Assembly: GCF_904846525.1 (NCBI RefSeq)
Contig: NZ_CAJHAZ010000005.1
Location: 1-64,000, forward strand
DNA: 64,000 bases
Reading direction: 5' to 3'
From: Psychrobacter sp. 1044
GTDB lineage: Bacteria; Pseudomonadota; Gammaproteobacteria; Pseudomonadales; Moraxellaceae
Shown here: piece after piece, positions 55,565 to 64,000 of the stretch
Position numbering within the stretch: the stretch's first letter is position 1
Layout: the number at the start of each line of letters is the position of its first letter
The notes under the pieces: generated by a model
Databases searched by the model: none
The model's input: the letters and a program-made list of their open reading frames with translations, nothing else
What the model was told of the DNA's origin: nothing
Program-made: the position numbers and the translations under genes

Positions 55565-55984
55565 AACAAACCTCTTAGCATTATGAATGGTACAACGAAG
55601 AACAAATGAGTGCTTCCCTATAATAGCAATTATTTATAACAGCAGTGCTTTTGATTACACGTTTTTATGCTCATCTATGTGAATTATCTACTCTCGCCTT
55701 TGCTTATGACTTCTAATTTTTTATTACCTTTCACGACACTCCTTATCAATGCCTACTATGAATGAGAGTGATAATCGTTAAATGAGTAAATCGCAATTTA
55801 TCATGAAAACTCCTCAGCTTACCGTGAATAAACATTAGGTTAAAGTGGTTTATAAAGCGGTCTGTTTTGTAGATAATAAACGCAGTTTTGCTTGTCCACT
55901 GTTTTTTGTAATTTTTAGCCATATTAACGTCAGTATGGTTACTTTTTCCCTGCATTTTTTAATATGATTATTTTGGAATTGACT
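55565..55984. other. Divergent intergenic region mscS/TonB receptor (420 bp)
   Basis: AT-rich. Holds a Fur-box-like sequence (described separately) and the promoters of both genes. I found no cobalamin riboswitch core, which matters because the receptor resembles BtuB. No reading frame worth reporting. Confidence 0.5.
55764..55782. promoter_or_regulatory. Fur-box-like sequence
   Basis: GAGAGTGATAATCGTTAAA agrees with the 19-base Fur consensus at 14 positions, including the central TGATAATC. It lies about 200 bases upstream of the TonB receptor start. Plausible but not certain; the match is by eye. Confidence 0.45.
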
Positions 55985-57889
55985 ATGTCTTTATCACGTT
56001 CATCTTCACGTACCTACCTTCGTTTGAGTATCTTAAGCGCACTAGGTTTACTTGCGGTTAACACAGCAATGGCAGTGACACCTGACGTTGCTACTATTAG
56101 CGATAGCGAGCTACCACAAGTTGAGCTTGATGAAATCATCGTAACAGCAACCCGTACCCCTACTAAAACCAGCAATGTGATTGCACAAACCCGTGTGGTT
56201 GACAGTGAAGAGCTACAACGTTATCAGGGTCAAAGCGCCCTTGAAGTCCTCAAACATCAGCCTGGTATCAGTCATTATACTAATGGCGGTCCTGGAACCA
56301 CTTCAAACTTCTACATGCGTGGGTATGGTAGTAATCAAATCTTAGTCTTAATCGATGGTATACGCTATAGTTCAATTAGTGCTGGTGGCGCGACCCTTAG
56401 CCTGTTACCTGCTGATCAAATTGACCGTATCGAAATTCTATACGGTGCGTCAGGTTCTAGTCTTTACGGCTCAGATGCCATGGGCGGTGTGATTCAAGTA
56501 TTTACGAAAGGCACGAACGTTGACAGAACCACTTTTTCAGTAACGGTTGGTGCAGGGTCACATGACGAATATCTGTATGGTGCCAGCGGCCAATTTGCGA
56601 ATAAAGCCGGAACGACACTAAGTATCTCGGCAAGCCATAATGAAACCGATGGCTTTAATGCGACGTTACCAGGCTCTTATGGTTATAATAAAGATAAAGA
56701 TGGTTTTGAAAGCGATAATGTCAGTCTTGCCTTAACCCAAAGTCTTAACGAGCAGCTACTTGTAGGTGCAAGCGCCTTGTATAGTAAGTCTACCACTGAC
56801 TTTGATAACGGCGCTGCAGAAAACACCTACTCTGATCAAGAAAATGGTGCCGCACAAGCGTTTGTCGATTGGCGTTATATGCCAGGCTCTTCAGTAAAAC
56901 TGCAATATGGCCATTCTATAGATAAGTCTGATAACCCAACTTACAGCAGTGTTTATGATACTAAACAAGACCAAATCAGCTTAGTCGGTCAGCACTTACT
57001 TCTTGTTGGTCAAGGTATATACGGCATAGAATATCTTAACCAAAGTATTGATACGACTGAATATGATGTTGATGATCGCGATGTAAGCAGTGCATTTTTG
57101 GGTTATGTATTGGCCAATAATCAATTTGATGCGCAAGCCAATTTACGTTTTGATGATGACTCACAATATGGTAATGAAACCACTTATAACTTAGGCGGTG
57201 CCTATCATATCAATCCCAATGCACGCGCTGGCATCAACTATGCTAAGGGTTTCCGTGCACCAACCTTCAATGATTTATACTATCCTGGCTCAGGCAATCC
57301 CAACTTAAAACCTGAAACTAGCGACAACTATGAAGCCTTTGTCGAATATGACACCACTTTACAATCGACTCGATTAACCGGCTATTATAATAAAGTTGAT
57401 GACTTAATCGGTTATGTTGCTAACCCAACGCCTGAAAATGAATGGGCGGGCAGCAGTGAAAATGTTGATGAAGCTAAAATCAAAGGGTTATCGCTAACCT
57501 CAGATTGGACAATTGATAATTATCTGTTCGGTGGTAGCTATGACTATCAGCAAGCAAAAAATAACAGTGGCGGCACGAACGATGGCAACTTCCTATCTAT
57601 TCGTCCCGAACATAAAGGTCTAGTGTATTTGGGCTATCGCTTACCAAGCGTAGATATCCGCGCTGAGTATCAATACGTAGGCGATTATTATGGTGGTGTT
57701 GCCAATACTGAGTCAGAATTTGTTGTTAATTATGGCTTATTCAATATCAGTGGTAATTATAAATTGACTAACAATCTATCTATGACAGCGCGATTAAACA
57801 ATATCACTAACGAGAAATACACCACTATACCGGGCTATAATACGGACGGCACTAACTTTTTCACATCTCTAACCTATAACTGGTTCTAA
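55985..57889 (+). CDS. TonB-dependent outer-membrane receptor, BtuB-like
   Basis: Active transporter in the outer membrane. From ATG 55985 (GGA seven bases upstream) it is 634 aa with a signal peptide (1-30, ending AMA), a TonB box DEIIVTATR at about 49-57, the plug domain (to about 165, with SALEVLKHQPGISHYTNGGPGTTSNFYMRGYGSNQILVLIDGIRYSS and LYGSDAMGGVIQVFTKG) and a 22-strand barrel ending in Phe (SLTYNWF), typical of outer-membrane proteins. The plug most resembles BtuB (vitamin B12), but no B12 riboswitch is present and a Fur-like site is, so an iron or other metal chelate is equally possible. A terminator follows. Confidence 0.9.
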   Translation: MSLSRSSSRTYLRLSILSALGLLAVNTAMAVTPDVATISDSELPQVELDEIIVTATRTPTKTSNVIAQTRVVDSEELQRYQGQSALEVLKHQPGISHYTNGGPGTTSNFYMRGYGSNQILVLIDGIRYSSISAGGATLSLLPADQIDRIEILYGASGSSLYGSDAMGGVIQVFTKGTNVDRTTFSVTVGAGSHDEYLYGASGQFANKAGTTLSISASHNETDGFNATLPGSYGYNKDKDGFESDNVSLALTQSLNEQLLVGASALYSKSTTDFDNGAAENTYSDQENGAAQAFVDWRYMPGSSVKLQYGHSIDKSDNPTYSSVYDTKQDQISLVGQHLLLVGQGIYGIEYLNQSIDTTEYDVDDRDVSSAFLGYVLANNQFDAQANLRFDDDSQYGNETTYNLGGAYHINPNARAGINYAKGFRAPTFNDLYYPGSGNPNLKPETSDNYEAFVEYDTTLQSTRLTGYYNKVDDLIGYVANPTPENEWAGSSENVDEAKIKGLSLTSDWTIDNYLFGGSYDYQQAKNNSGGTNDGNFLSIRPEHKGLVYLGYRLPSVDIRAEYQYVGDYYGGVANTESEFVVNYGLFNISGNYKLTNNLSMTARLNNITNEKYTTIPGYNTDGTNFFTSLTYNWF

Positions 57890-57929
57890 TTTCATTTAGC
57901 ACTAATTAAAACTTAAATTATAAATAATT

Positions 57930-57957
57930 AAGGCTATCAATCGATAGCCTTTTTTTA
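57930..57957 (+). terminator. Terminator of the TonB receptor gene
   Basis: AAGGCTATC and GATAGCCTT pair around AATC, followed by seven T, about 40 bases past the stop. Confidence 0.9.
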
Positions 57958-58033
57958 TGCTAGTAAATACCATAAGTGATTACTATTTATATCAGCCAAT
58001 AGGTGACAAATTAACCGCCATCTATTACAATAA

Positions 58034-58175
58034 TCACCCTCCGAGAGGTGTTGCGCCATAATATCTGTATTGCATTTAAGCTTTAAAGCCATGCTAATCA
58101 GTCCTTATGTTAGGCTCGGTAACTGTTAACACCCATACTTTGGTCATTAGCAGCGCAAATAACGGCACCTGCGTT
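58034..58175 (+). promoter_or_regulatory. SAH (S-adenosylhomocysteine) riboswitch
   Basis: RNA switch upstream of ahcY that turns expression on when SAH builds up. It has the conserved 5' part CTCCGAGAGGTGTTGCG (58039-58055), the 3' part TTAGGCTCGGTAAC (58110-58123), so CCGAG pairs with CTCGG as stem P1, and then AACGGCACCTG (58161-58171), whose CACCT pairs with AGGTG of the 5' part to form the pseudoknot. Order and motifs match the SAH family (CCGAGGAGCGCUGC ... AGGCUCGG ... AACGGCGCUC). A T-rich stretch follows before the ahcY ribosome-binding site. Positions of the ends are approximate. Confidence 0.85.
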
Positions 58176-58218
58176 TTTATTCTTTTTATCATACCTTAAC
58201 CACTGATAGGAGCATATT

Positions 58219-59643
58219 ATGGACGCAGTGTCTAACACCCCATCTGCCCATACGATCGATCCCTCTTTCACCGACTATAAAGTCGCCGACATCAGCCTTG
58301 CTGATTACGGCCGCCGTGAAATCACCCTTGCCGAAGCTGAAATGCCTGCCCTAATGGGTTTGCGTCGTCGCTACGAAGCCGATCAGCCGCTTAAAGGCGC
58401 GAAAATCGCTGGTTGTATCCACATGACCATCCAGACTGCCGTTCTTATCGAGACTCTAGTCGCGTTAGGTGCTGAAGTACGTTGGACCTCATGTAACATC
58501 TTCTCAACTCAAGACCATGCTGCTGCGGCGATTGCTGCTGCTGGCATCTCTGTTTATGCTTGGAAAGGCGAAACAGAAGAAGAGTACGAATGGTGCTTAC
58601 GTCAGCAAATCCACGTTGGCGGCGAAGCATCAGATCAGCTTTGGGATGCCAACTTAATCTTGGATGACGGCGGTGATTTAACTGCATTGATTCATAATGA
58701 TTATGCCGAGCTTCTTGACAGCATCCATGGTATCTCTGAAGAAACCACCACAGGCGTGCATCGTTTAGTTGAGATGCTCAATAAAGGTACGCTAAAAGTA
58801 CCAGCTATCAACGTCAATGACGCGGTTACCAAGTCTAAAAATGACAATAAATACGGTTGCCGTCATAGCTTAAATGACGCCATCAAACGTGCAACTGATA
58901 TGTTCCTTGCTGGTCGTCGTGCCTTAGTTATCGGTTATGGTGATGTTGGTAAAGGCTCTACGCAAAGCTTACGTCAAGAAGGTATGATTGTCCGTGTCTC
59001 AGAAGTTGACCCTATCTGTGCGATGCAGGCATGTATGGACGGCTTTGAAGTATTGTCACCGTACATCAATGGCGATAACACTGGCGGCGCTGAGAATATC
59101 AACACCCGTCTGCTTGAAGACACCGACATGATTGTCACGACTACTGGTAACTACCATGTTTGTGATCGTCATATGCTAGCCGCATTGAAACCTGGTGCAG
59201 TTGTTTGTAACATCGGTCACTTTGATACTGAGATCGACACCCAATTCATGCGTGATAACTGGCGCTGGGTTGAAATTAAGCCACAAGTCCATCAAATCTT
59301 CCGCTCGGACGACGAAAATGATTATTTGATTTTGCTTGCTGAAGGTCGCTTGGTTAACCTAGGTAACGCGACTGGTCACCCATCGCGCGTGATGGACGGC
59401 TCATTTGCTAACCAAGTATTGGCTCAAATGTACTTGTTTGACGAGAAATTCGCAGAATTGCCAGCTGATAAACGTACTGACAACCTATACGTCAAAGTAC
59501 TGCCTAAGAAGCTCGATGAAGAAGTCGCTGCGGCGATGGTTGCTGGTTTTAACGGTACTCTAACGAAGCTAACTGAAAAACAAGCAGAGTATTTGGGTGT
59601 GCCTGTCGAAGGTCCATTTAAGCCTGACGCTTACAAATACTAA
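58219..59643 (+). CDS. ahcY: Adenosylhomocysteinase
   Basis: Hydrolyses S-adenosylhomocysteine to adenosine and homocysteine, clearing the by-product of methylation. The 474-aa protein has an acidic start, [62 protein letters not shown], the active-site [10 protein letters not shown], the NAD-binding site [19 protein letters not shown], and the C-terminal FKPDAYKY. It includes the bacterial insert after residue 135. AGGAG precedes ATG 58219. It is downstream of a SAH riboswitch and upstream of metF (13 bases), forming a methionine-cycle operon. Confidence 0.97.
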   Translation: MDAVSNTPSAHTIDPSFTDYKVADISLADYGRREITLAEAEMPALMGLRRRYEADQPLKGAKIAGCIHMTIQTAVLIETLVALGAEVRWTSCNIFSTQDHAAAAIAAAGISVYAWKGETEEEYEWCLRQQIHVGGEASDQLWDANLILDDGGDLTALIHNDYAELLDSIHGISEETTTGVHRLVEMLNKGTLKVPAINVNDAVTKSKNDNKYGCRHSLNDAIKRATDMFLAGRRALVIGYGDVGKGSTQSLRQEGMIVRVSEVDPICAMQACMDGFEVLSPYINGDNTGGAENINTRLLEDTDMIVTTTGNYHVCDRHMLAALKPGAVVCNIGHFDTEIDTQFMRDNWRWVEIKPQVHQIFRSDDENDYLILLAEGRLVNLGNATGHPSRVMDGSFANQVLAQMYLFDEKFAELPADKRTDNLYVKVLPKKLDEEVAAAMVAGFNGTLTKLTEKQAEYLGVPVEGPFKPDAYKY

Positions 59644-59656
59644 AAGGAGCCAGACT

Positions 59657-60502
59657 GTGACTAAGCCTGCTTTCTCCTTTGAGTTTTTCCCTGCCAAAAC
59701 CGAGCTAGGTCATGAAAAACTACTCAGTACTTATGATGAGTTGAATAAGCTATCACCTGCGTATTTTTCAGTGACCTACGGTGCTGGTGGTTCAACCCGA
59801 AATCGCACTTTAGATATCGTCCAAGCACTATGCGCACGCGGTGAGACTGACATTGCGCCGCATATATCTTGTATCGGTGATGATAAGGCGGAAATCGCTG
59901 AATTGCTCGATTTGTATAAAGGTTTGGGCATCAAGCGCTTAGTTGCCCTGCGTGGTGATTTACCATCAGGTCAAGTCGGTATGGGCGAGCTGCCGTTTGC
60001 GTTAGACTTGGTTAAGTTTATCCGTGAATATTCAGGCGATCACTTTCATATCGAGGTCGCAGCCTATCCTGAGATGCATCCACAAGCGCGTAGCTTTGCG
60101 TTTGATGTTGACAACTTGGTCAATAAATACCAAGCGGGTGCTAATGCATCGATTACCCAGTTTTTCTATAACGCTGATAGTTACTTATATTTGCGAGATA
60201 CCTTAGAGAAGCGTGGTATCGATACGGTTGCTCAGCCTTTAATCGCTGGTATCATGCCAATTACTAACTCAAGTAATTTGGTACGCTTTGCCGATAGCTG
60301 TGGCGCTGATATTCCGCGTTATGTACGTAAGCAGTTGTCTGACTTTGGCGATGACCGAAAAGCCATTCGTGAATTTGGTTTTGATGTGGTCTATCGTTTA
60401 TGCGAGCGCCTAATTGCTGAGGGCGTACCTGCCATGCATTTTTATAGCATGAATAAGGTCGAGCCAAACAAGCGCTTGGTTGAAGCACTCGGCTTAGCTT
60501 AA
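59657..60502 (+). CDS. metF: 5,10-Methylenetetrahydrofolate reductase
   Basis: Makes methyl-THF for methionine synthesis. From GTG 59657, preceded by AAAAGGAG, it is 281 aa; a longer frame overlaps ahcY by 47 bases and is not family-like. TIM barrel with FAD: FSFEFFPAKTELGHEKL with the catalytic Glu, YFSVTYGAGGSTRNRTLDIV, IAPHISCIG, LVALRGDLPSG, EVAAYPEMHPQA, ITQFFYNADSYL and AGIMPITNSSNLVRFADSCGA. Placed after ahcY, it closes the methionine cycle: homocysteine released by AhcY is remethylated with its product. A terminator follows. Confidence 0.95.
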   Translation: MTKPAFSFEFFPAKTELGHEKLLSTYDELNKLSPAYFSVTYGAGGSTRNRTLDIVQALCARGETDIAPHISCIGDDKAEIAELLDLYKGLGIKRLVALRGDLPSGQVGMGELPFALDLVKFIREYSGDHFHIEVAAYPEMHPQARSFAFDVDNLVNKYQAGANASITQFFYNADSYLYLRDTLEKRGIDTVAQPLIAGIMPITNSSNLVRFADSCGADIPRYVRKQLSDFGDDRKAIREFGFDVVYRLCERLIAEGVPAMHFYSMNKVEPNKRLVEALGLA

Positions 60503-60533
60503 TTGCTCATCGTATTTATTAAATGTATTTTTT

Positions 60534-60567
60534 AAAGACTGGCGTTCCTAGGAGCGCCAGTCTTTTT
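60534..60567 (+). terminator. Terminator of ahcY-metF
   Basis: AAAGACTGGCG and CGCCAGTCTTTTT pair around a 10-base loop, about 30 bases past the metF stop. Confidence 0.9.
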
Positions 60568-60680
60568 GGTATAAGAATTGCACTAATGCAAATTCTACTA
60601 AAGATAATCCCTTTACCCTCTCAAACGATATTCTGCTAAGATATTTGAAAATATTATTCAAACAATAGGACTAAGCAACT

Positions 60681-61571
60681 GTGCGACGTTTCTTTTATGC
60701 CACCAGCGATGATAACAATCCATCAGAGACAAATTACCCTAAACTTAGCACTTTGCCTATCGGTGCTAGTACCGAATTAACAGAGAGTATCGTCCATCAT
60801 TGGTGCCGTGTATTGCGTGCCAATATTGGCGATCAAGGCATATTATTCGATGGCTTTGGCGGCGAGTATCAGGTGCAGCTACAAGCCATCAGCAAAAAAC
60901 ACGCCACTGTGACATTATTAGCACATGTAAATACTGACCGAAGTGCGGCTGTCTTCACTAAGATCGGTCTAGTGATGAGCCGCGGTGAACGCATGGACTA
61001 TGCTATTCAAAAATCCACCGAGCTTGGTGTCACTGCCATTCAATTGCTAAGTAGCCATCATGGCGAGGTCAATCTAAAGCCTGCCCAAGTAGAAAAAAAA
61101 CTGGCACATTGGCAGCAAGTTGCCATTGCCGCGTGTGAACAATGCGGTCTTAATCGTCCACCGCTTATTATTGCGCCTGTGTCCATAAATGACTGGTTAC
61201 AAAAGTCAGTGACTCACTCTGCCGATGCGCAAATGGACGTTTGCCCTCCTACTACCAGCACTATTGTCACAACCCTTAGCCAAGACCCTTATTATCAAAT
61301 ATTACAACAACCAGCAGATTTGCGTCTGCAACTGAGCGTACCAGCTGCAGGACAACCAGCAATGCCTAGGTCGCTACCAACAGTCTTAACGCAACAATCT
61401 CCTTATATTGAGCTGCTAATAGGCCCTGAAGGTGGTCTGAGCGTTGATGAATGCCAGCAAGCAGCCAAAGCTGGTTTTGAACCTTGGCAAATTGGCTCAA
61501 GAATCTTACGCACCGAGACCGCACCCGTGGTGGCGTTGGCGACTCTGCATGCTTTGAGCTATTATGGGTAA
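60681..61571 (+). CDS. rsmE: 16S rRNA (uracil1498-N3)-methyltransferase
   Basis: Methylates U1498 in 16S rRNA. The 296-aa SPOUT-type protein starts (GTG 60681) MRRFFYATSD, has ESIVHHWCRVLRANIGDQGILFDGFGGEY (PUA-like part), KIGLVMSRGERMDYAIQKSTELGVTAIQLL, and the deep-knot motif LLIGPEGGLSVDECQ with RILRTETAPV at the end. E. coli RsmE is 243 aa; this one has an extra Thr/Pro/Gln-rich stretch of about 50 residues before the knot (about 175-235). Translation signal upstream is AGGAC. It precedes the PAS-GGDEF-EAL gene by 54 bases on the same strand. Confidence 0.94.
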   Translation: MRRFFYATSDDNNPSETNYPKLSTLPIGASTELTESIVHHWCRVLRANIGDQGILFDGFGGEYQVQLQAISKKHATVTLLAHVNTDRSAAVFTKIGLVMSRGERMDYAIQKSTELGVTAIQLLSSHHGEVNLKPAQVEKKLAHWQQVAIAACEQCGLNRPPLIIAPVSINDWLQKSVTHSADAQMDVCPPTTSTIVTTLSQDPYYQILQQPADLRLQLSVPAAGQPAMPRSLPTVLTQQSPYIELLIGPEGGLSVDECQQAAKAGFEPWQIGSRILRTETAPVVALATLHALSYYG

Positions 61572-61625
61572 ATATCCTATGCGTAATCCTAATTGCTGTT
61601 CCGTTTCGACGTGTTGAGTCCAACT

Positions 61626-63338
61626 ATGACTGCTTTCGCCCCTATTTCCATCGCAGACAAGCAGCAACTGCTGGCCGAGTTATGCGAGCAGCTTGATGAT
61701 GCCATATTCATCTTGGATGCCAATTTACGCTATCTATCGGTCAATGCCAGTTATGAGATTATCATTGGCTACAGTGAGTCATTTTTGCTTGGCAGACCAC
61801 TTGGTGTTTATGCGGCAGAGTTTTTATCAGATGAAGAAAGAGCCGTTTTAGCAGATATTACTAACCATCTAGACTGCAATGGTTTTTATGAAAACGACTT
61901 TTCGATGCCGAACCGTTATGGACAAATACTTGACTGTCACATGACTTATCGCAAAATCTGTGTCAATCATAAGACTTACTATATCGGTATGGTGCGTGAT
62001 ATGTCCTCGATCGTCAAAGATCAACAGCAAGTGGCGCATTTGCTCAATTATGATCAATTGACTGGGTTACCAAACCGTAAGGTTTTCTTGAGTCAGACCA
62101 GCGACCTATTGTTGGACAGCTATCAAGAAGTCGTGATTGTGCGCTTTAATATTGACCGTTATCGCAATCTAGCAAGTTTGCTTGGCCCTGACGGCATCAA
62201 CGCTTTGGTAAAAAACTTTGTCACACGCCTGAAGAACCTCAAGCTCGATAATTTACAGTGTTTTTCCCATTTTGGCGGCGATGATTTTGCGTTATTATTC
62301 GAATTTAATGACGCTAATATAGTACGTCATCAGCTAGACAGCTTAATGCAAATGTGTGAACGCCCCTTCTCCTTAGATGAAAACACTGCGACAGACGCCA
62401 AGATTTATTGTCATATTTCCGTCGGGGTCAGTTACTTTCCCACTAACGACGATGAAGTGACAGGATTATTGACCAAGGCTGAAAAAGCGCTGCATTATGT
62501 CAAGCAGCAAGGCGGTGATGACATTTGCTGGTATGATACAGCCATTGACGAAGCCACTGCGGGTAGCTTGCAGTTAGAGGCGGAACTTAGAGCCGCTACC
62601 ACTGAAAATCAGTTTGTTCCTTATTATCAACCAAAGTTTGAGCTGGCTACGGGCATCATTATTGGTTTTGAAGCGCTGGTACGTTGGCAACACCCGACTC
62701 GCGGACTGCTAAAGCCGATACATTTTATCAATGCCATTATCACTCATAAACTGTCGTTTGAGCTGTTCTCGCACATGGCGGTTCAAATTGCTAAGCAGTT
62801 ATCGACTTGGCAACAGCAAGGATTTTGTCAACATATCTGTATCAATGCAGATGCCGCCGAATTTAGCCACCCTGAGTTTTCTGAGATGGTCAGCAGTTTA
62901 CTGGTGCAACACCGTATTTCTGCGCATCAGCTACATATTGAAGTCACCGAGTCATCCTTAATTCAGCGTCATGCAAATGTCAAAAAACAGCTTACTTTGC
63001 TCAAAGAGCTGGGAATTTGTCTGGCGTTGGATGACTTTGGCACCGGTTATGCCTCTTTGAGTTACTTACAAGAATATCCATTTGATTTTATTAAAATTGA
63101 TAAAAGTTTTATATCCAACATCGACACCGATCGTACCCAATATGCCATTGTAAAAGCTATTTTAGACTTGGCAATGGCACTTGATATGCAGGTAGTCGCC
63201 GAAGGCATCGAAACCGAACAACAGCGCGATGTGTTGCTAAAAATGGGCTGTCAACAGGGTCAAGGCTATTGGTTTGGCAAACCAGTGCCAGCAGAGGCTG
63301 CGACTGAGATGTTGATTCAGCAGTACGCCGCCAAATAA
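61626..63338 (+). CDS. PAS-GGDEF-EAL protein, probable cyclic-di-GMP phosphodiesterase
   Basis: Controls cyclic-di-GMP and so the choice between motile and attached life. From ATG 61626 (a TTG at 61593 is less likely) it is 570 aa: a PAS sensor at about 22-130, a GGDEF domain at about 140-300 whose motif is the degenerate GGDDF (217-221), and an EAL domain at about 315-565. The EAL domain keeps its catalytic residues: E349 in FEALVRW, N407, E439, D469-D470 in LDDFGTGY, the IDKSFI lysines and E527 in VVAEGIE. No membrane segment, so it is cytoplasmic. The changed GGDEF is probably a poor cyclase, which favours a phosphodiesterase role, inferred only. Confidence 0.92.
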   Translation: MTAFAPISIADKQQLLAELCEQLDDAIFILDANLRYLSVNASYEIIIGYSESFLLGRPLGVYAAEFLSDEERAVLADITNHLDCNGFYENDFSMPNRYGQILDCHMTYRKICVNHKTYYIGMVRDMSSIVKDQQQVAHLLNYDQLTGLPNRKVFLSQTSDLLLDSYQEVVIVRFNIDRYRNLASLLGPDGINALVKNFVTRLKNLKLDNLQCFSHFGGDDFALLFEFNDANIVRHQLDSLMQMCERPFSLDENTATDAKIYCHISVGVSYFPTNDDEVTGLLTKAEKALHYVKQQGGDDICWYDTAIDEATAGSLQLEAELRAATTENQFVPYYQPKFELATGIIIGFEALVRWQHPTRGLLKPIHFINAIITHKLSFELFSHMAVQIAKQLSTWQQQGFCQHICINADAAEFSHPEFSEMVSSLLVQHRISAHQLHIEVTESSLIQRHANVKKQLTLLKELGICLALDDFGTGYASLSYLQEYPFDFIKIDKSFISNIDTDRTQYAIVKAILDLAMALDMQVVAEGIETEQQRDVLLKMGCQQGQGYWFGKPVPAEAATEMLIQQYAAK

Positions 63339-63731
63339 ACCCCATTTAACGGATGTTTATTTATCCAGTATCATGAGTATTTTCATATGGTTATTTGCAT
63401 CTCCTCTTAACGCCTAACGTCGATTGTATAACCGATGCAAGATAGGTTCATGACTTATCAGTGCTGTCACCAAACTTGTATAATCCCCTCTGAAAGCCTA
63501 TCTTTTATAGTGAATTTGTTAGAGCTCATTGAGTTTCAAGCTTACTCTGACCATCGCCATTCTTTTCAATACTATTTTATATAGCCGACAACATCGTCAA
63601 TCTGCATTATTGCCTAGCATTTATTTGGGCTCGTTAGATTAATATGGGCTGGACTTGTGCACTAAGTAACAGTGCAGTCATGTGCCTACCCTTGATGATG
63701 ATTGGTTATATTCTCAAAAGGACAGGAAGTT
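63339..63731. other. Intergenic region (393 bp)
   Basis: No convincing reading frame. TATAAT at 63479-63484 could be a -10 for the downstream acyl-CoA dehydrogenase gene, but no clear -35 is seen. No terminator for the EAL gene is evident. Confidence 0.4.
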
Positions 63732-64000
63732 ATGCAATACAAAGCGCCCTTACGTGACATTCAATTCGTGATGCATGAGTTACTCGACAGCGAAAGCCAT
63801 TATAAAACCCTGCCAGCATTCCAAGAAGCGGATCGCGAGCTAATGGACAGCCTGTTTGAAATGGCGGCAAGCTTTGCTGAAAATGAGCTATCACCATTGA
63901 ATCAAAGTGGTGACGCTGAAGGCTGCCAGTTTAACAATGGTCAAGTGACCACGCCAAAGGGCTTTAAAGAAGCATACAAAGCGTATTGTGAGCTTGGCTT
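63732..64000 (+). CDS. Acyl-CoA dehydrogenase (5' part, runs off right edge)
   Basis: First step of fatty acid beta-oxidation, FAD-dependent. The visible 89 residues begin MQYKAPLRDIQFVMHELLD, the N-terminal extension typical of the bacterial FadE-like group (AcylCoA_DH_N), then ALMDSLFEMAASFAENELSPLN-type helices (seen as MDSLFEMAASFAENELSPLN) and GFKEAYKAYCELG at the edge. AGGA precedes ATG 63732. The catalytic base and FAD site lie outside the window, so the subclass cannot be fixed. Confidence 0.9.
   Translation, partial: MQYKAPLRDIQFVMHELLDSESHYKTLPAFQEADRELMDSLFEMAASFAENELSPLNQSGDAEGCQFNNGQVTTPKGFKEAYKAYCELG

Noticed and set aside
55565-55984. Cobalamin riboswitch upstream of the BtuB-like receptor
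   Set aside because: I looked for the B12-box core and its flanking stems and saw none.
59597-59656. Longer metF frame overlapping ahcY
   Set aside because: GTG 59657 has AAAAGGAG directly upstream and gives the normal MetF N-terminus.

Overview
The window is a stretch of ordinary chromosome from a gammaproteobacterium of the Moraxellaceae, most likely Psychrobacter. This is inferred from the moderately AT-rich composition, protein sequences typical of that group, and local gene sets such as dnaX/lysS/prfA, trpGDC and ahcY-metF. Coding density is high. I see no insertion sequence, prophage, CRISPR array, tRNA or rRNA gene. One structural RNA gene (SRP 4.5S RNA) is present on the minus strand.

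Layout. 1-7.2 kb (minus): the 5' two-thirds or so of dnaX, running off the left edge inside a perfect 18-bp repeat; an unrecognised 420-aa protein; lysS; prfA; and a KAS III-like condensing enzyme. 7.4-16 kb (mixed): an NAD-salvage pair (pnuC plus a nicotinamide riboside kinase-like ATPase), a UPF0114/YqhA membrane protein, a stand-alone creD, a DUF421 membrane protein with a C-terminal four-cysteine zinc-ribbon-like tail, an EamA exporter, an MliC-like lipoprotein, and a divergent ohr/AraC pair. 16-31 kb: hrpA, three small poorly known genes including a DUF1543 protein, a calcineurin-like phosphoesterase, a DASS carboxylate transporter, a 54-aa charged protein, a DUF1275 protein, fabI, folE, a lipoprotein MsrA-MsrB fusion and an iron-type alcohol dehydrogenase.

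31-44.5 kb (all minus): a Yej-type peptide ABC importer (yejA, yejB, yejE, yejF) with gloB inserted between yejA and yejB; serC; a probable holD (DNA polymerase III psi); an unrecognised protein of about 511 aa; and a lemA/M48 protease pair. 44.6-48.3 kb: ffs, a SIMPL-domain protein, a DUF4124 protein, and glnA with a clear sigma-54 promoter and NtrC-type palindromes upstream. 49-53.4 kb (plus): trpG-trpD-trpC, an Smr-domain protein and an AlkA-like glycosylase. 53.5-64 kb: an MscS channel, a BtuB-like TonB receptor, a SAH riboswitch controlling ahcY-metF, rsmE, a PAS-GGDEF-EAL protein, and the start of an acyl-CoA dehydrogenase.

Most noteworthy points: two clamp-loader-associated genes in the window (dnaX and the probable holD) both carry long low-complexity linkers; the well-formed SAH riboswitch; the sigma-54/NtrC architecture at glnA; gloB embedded in the yej operon; the DUF421-zinc-ribbon architecture; and a CATT tetranucleotide tract directly upstream of the Smr gene. 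I did not find a clearly new multi-gene system. The best candidates for undescribed biology are the unrecognised 420-aa and 511-aa proteins and the small-gene cluster at 21.2-22.7 kb.
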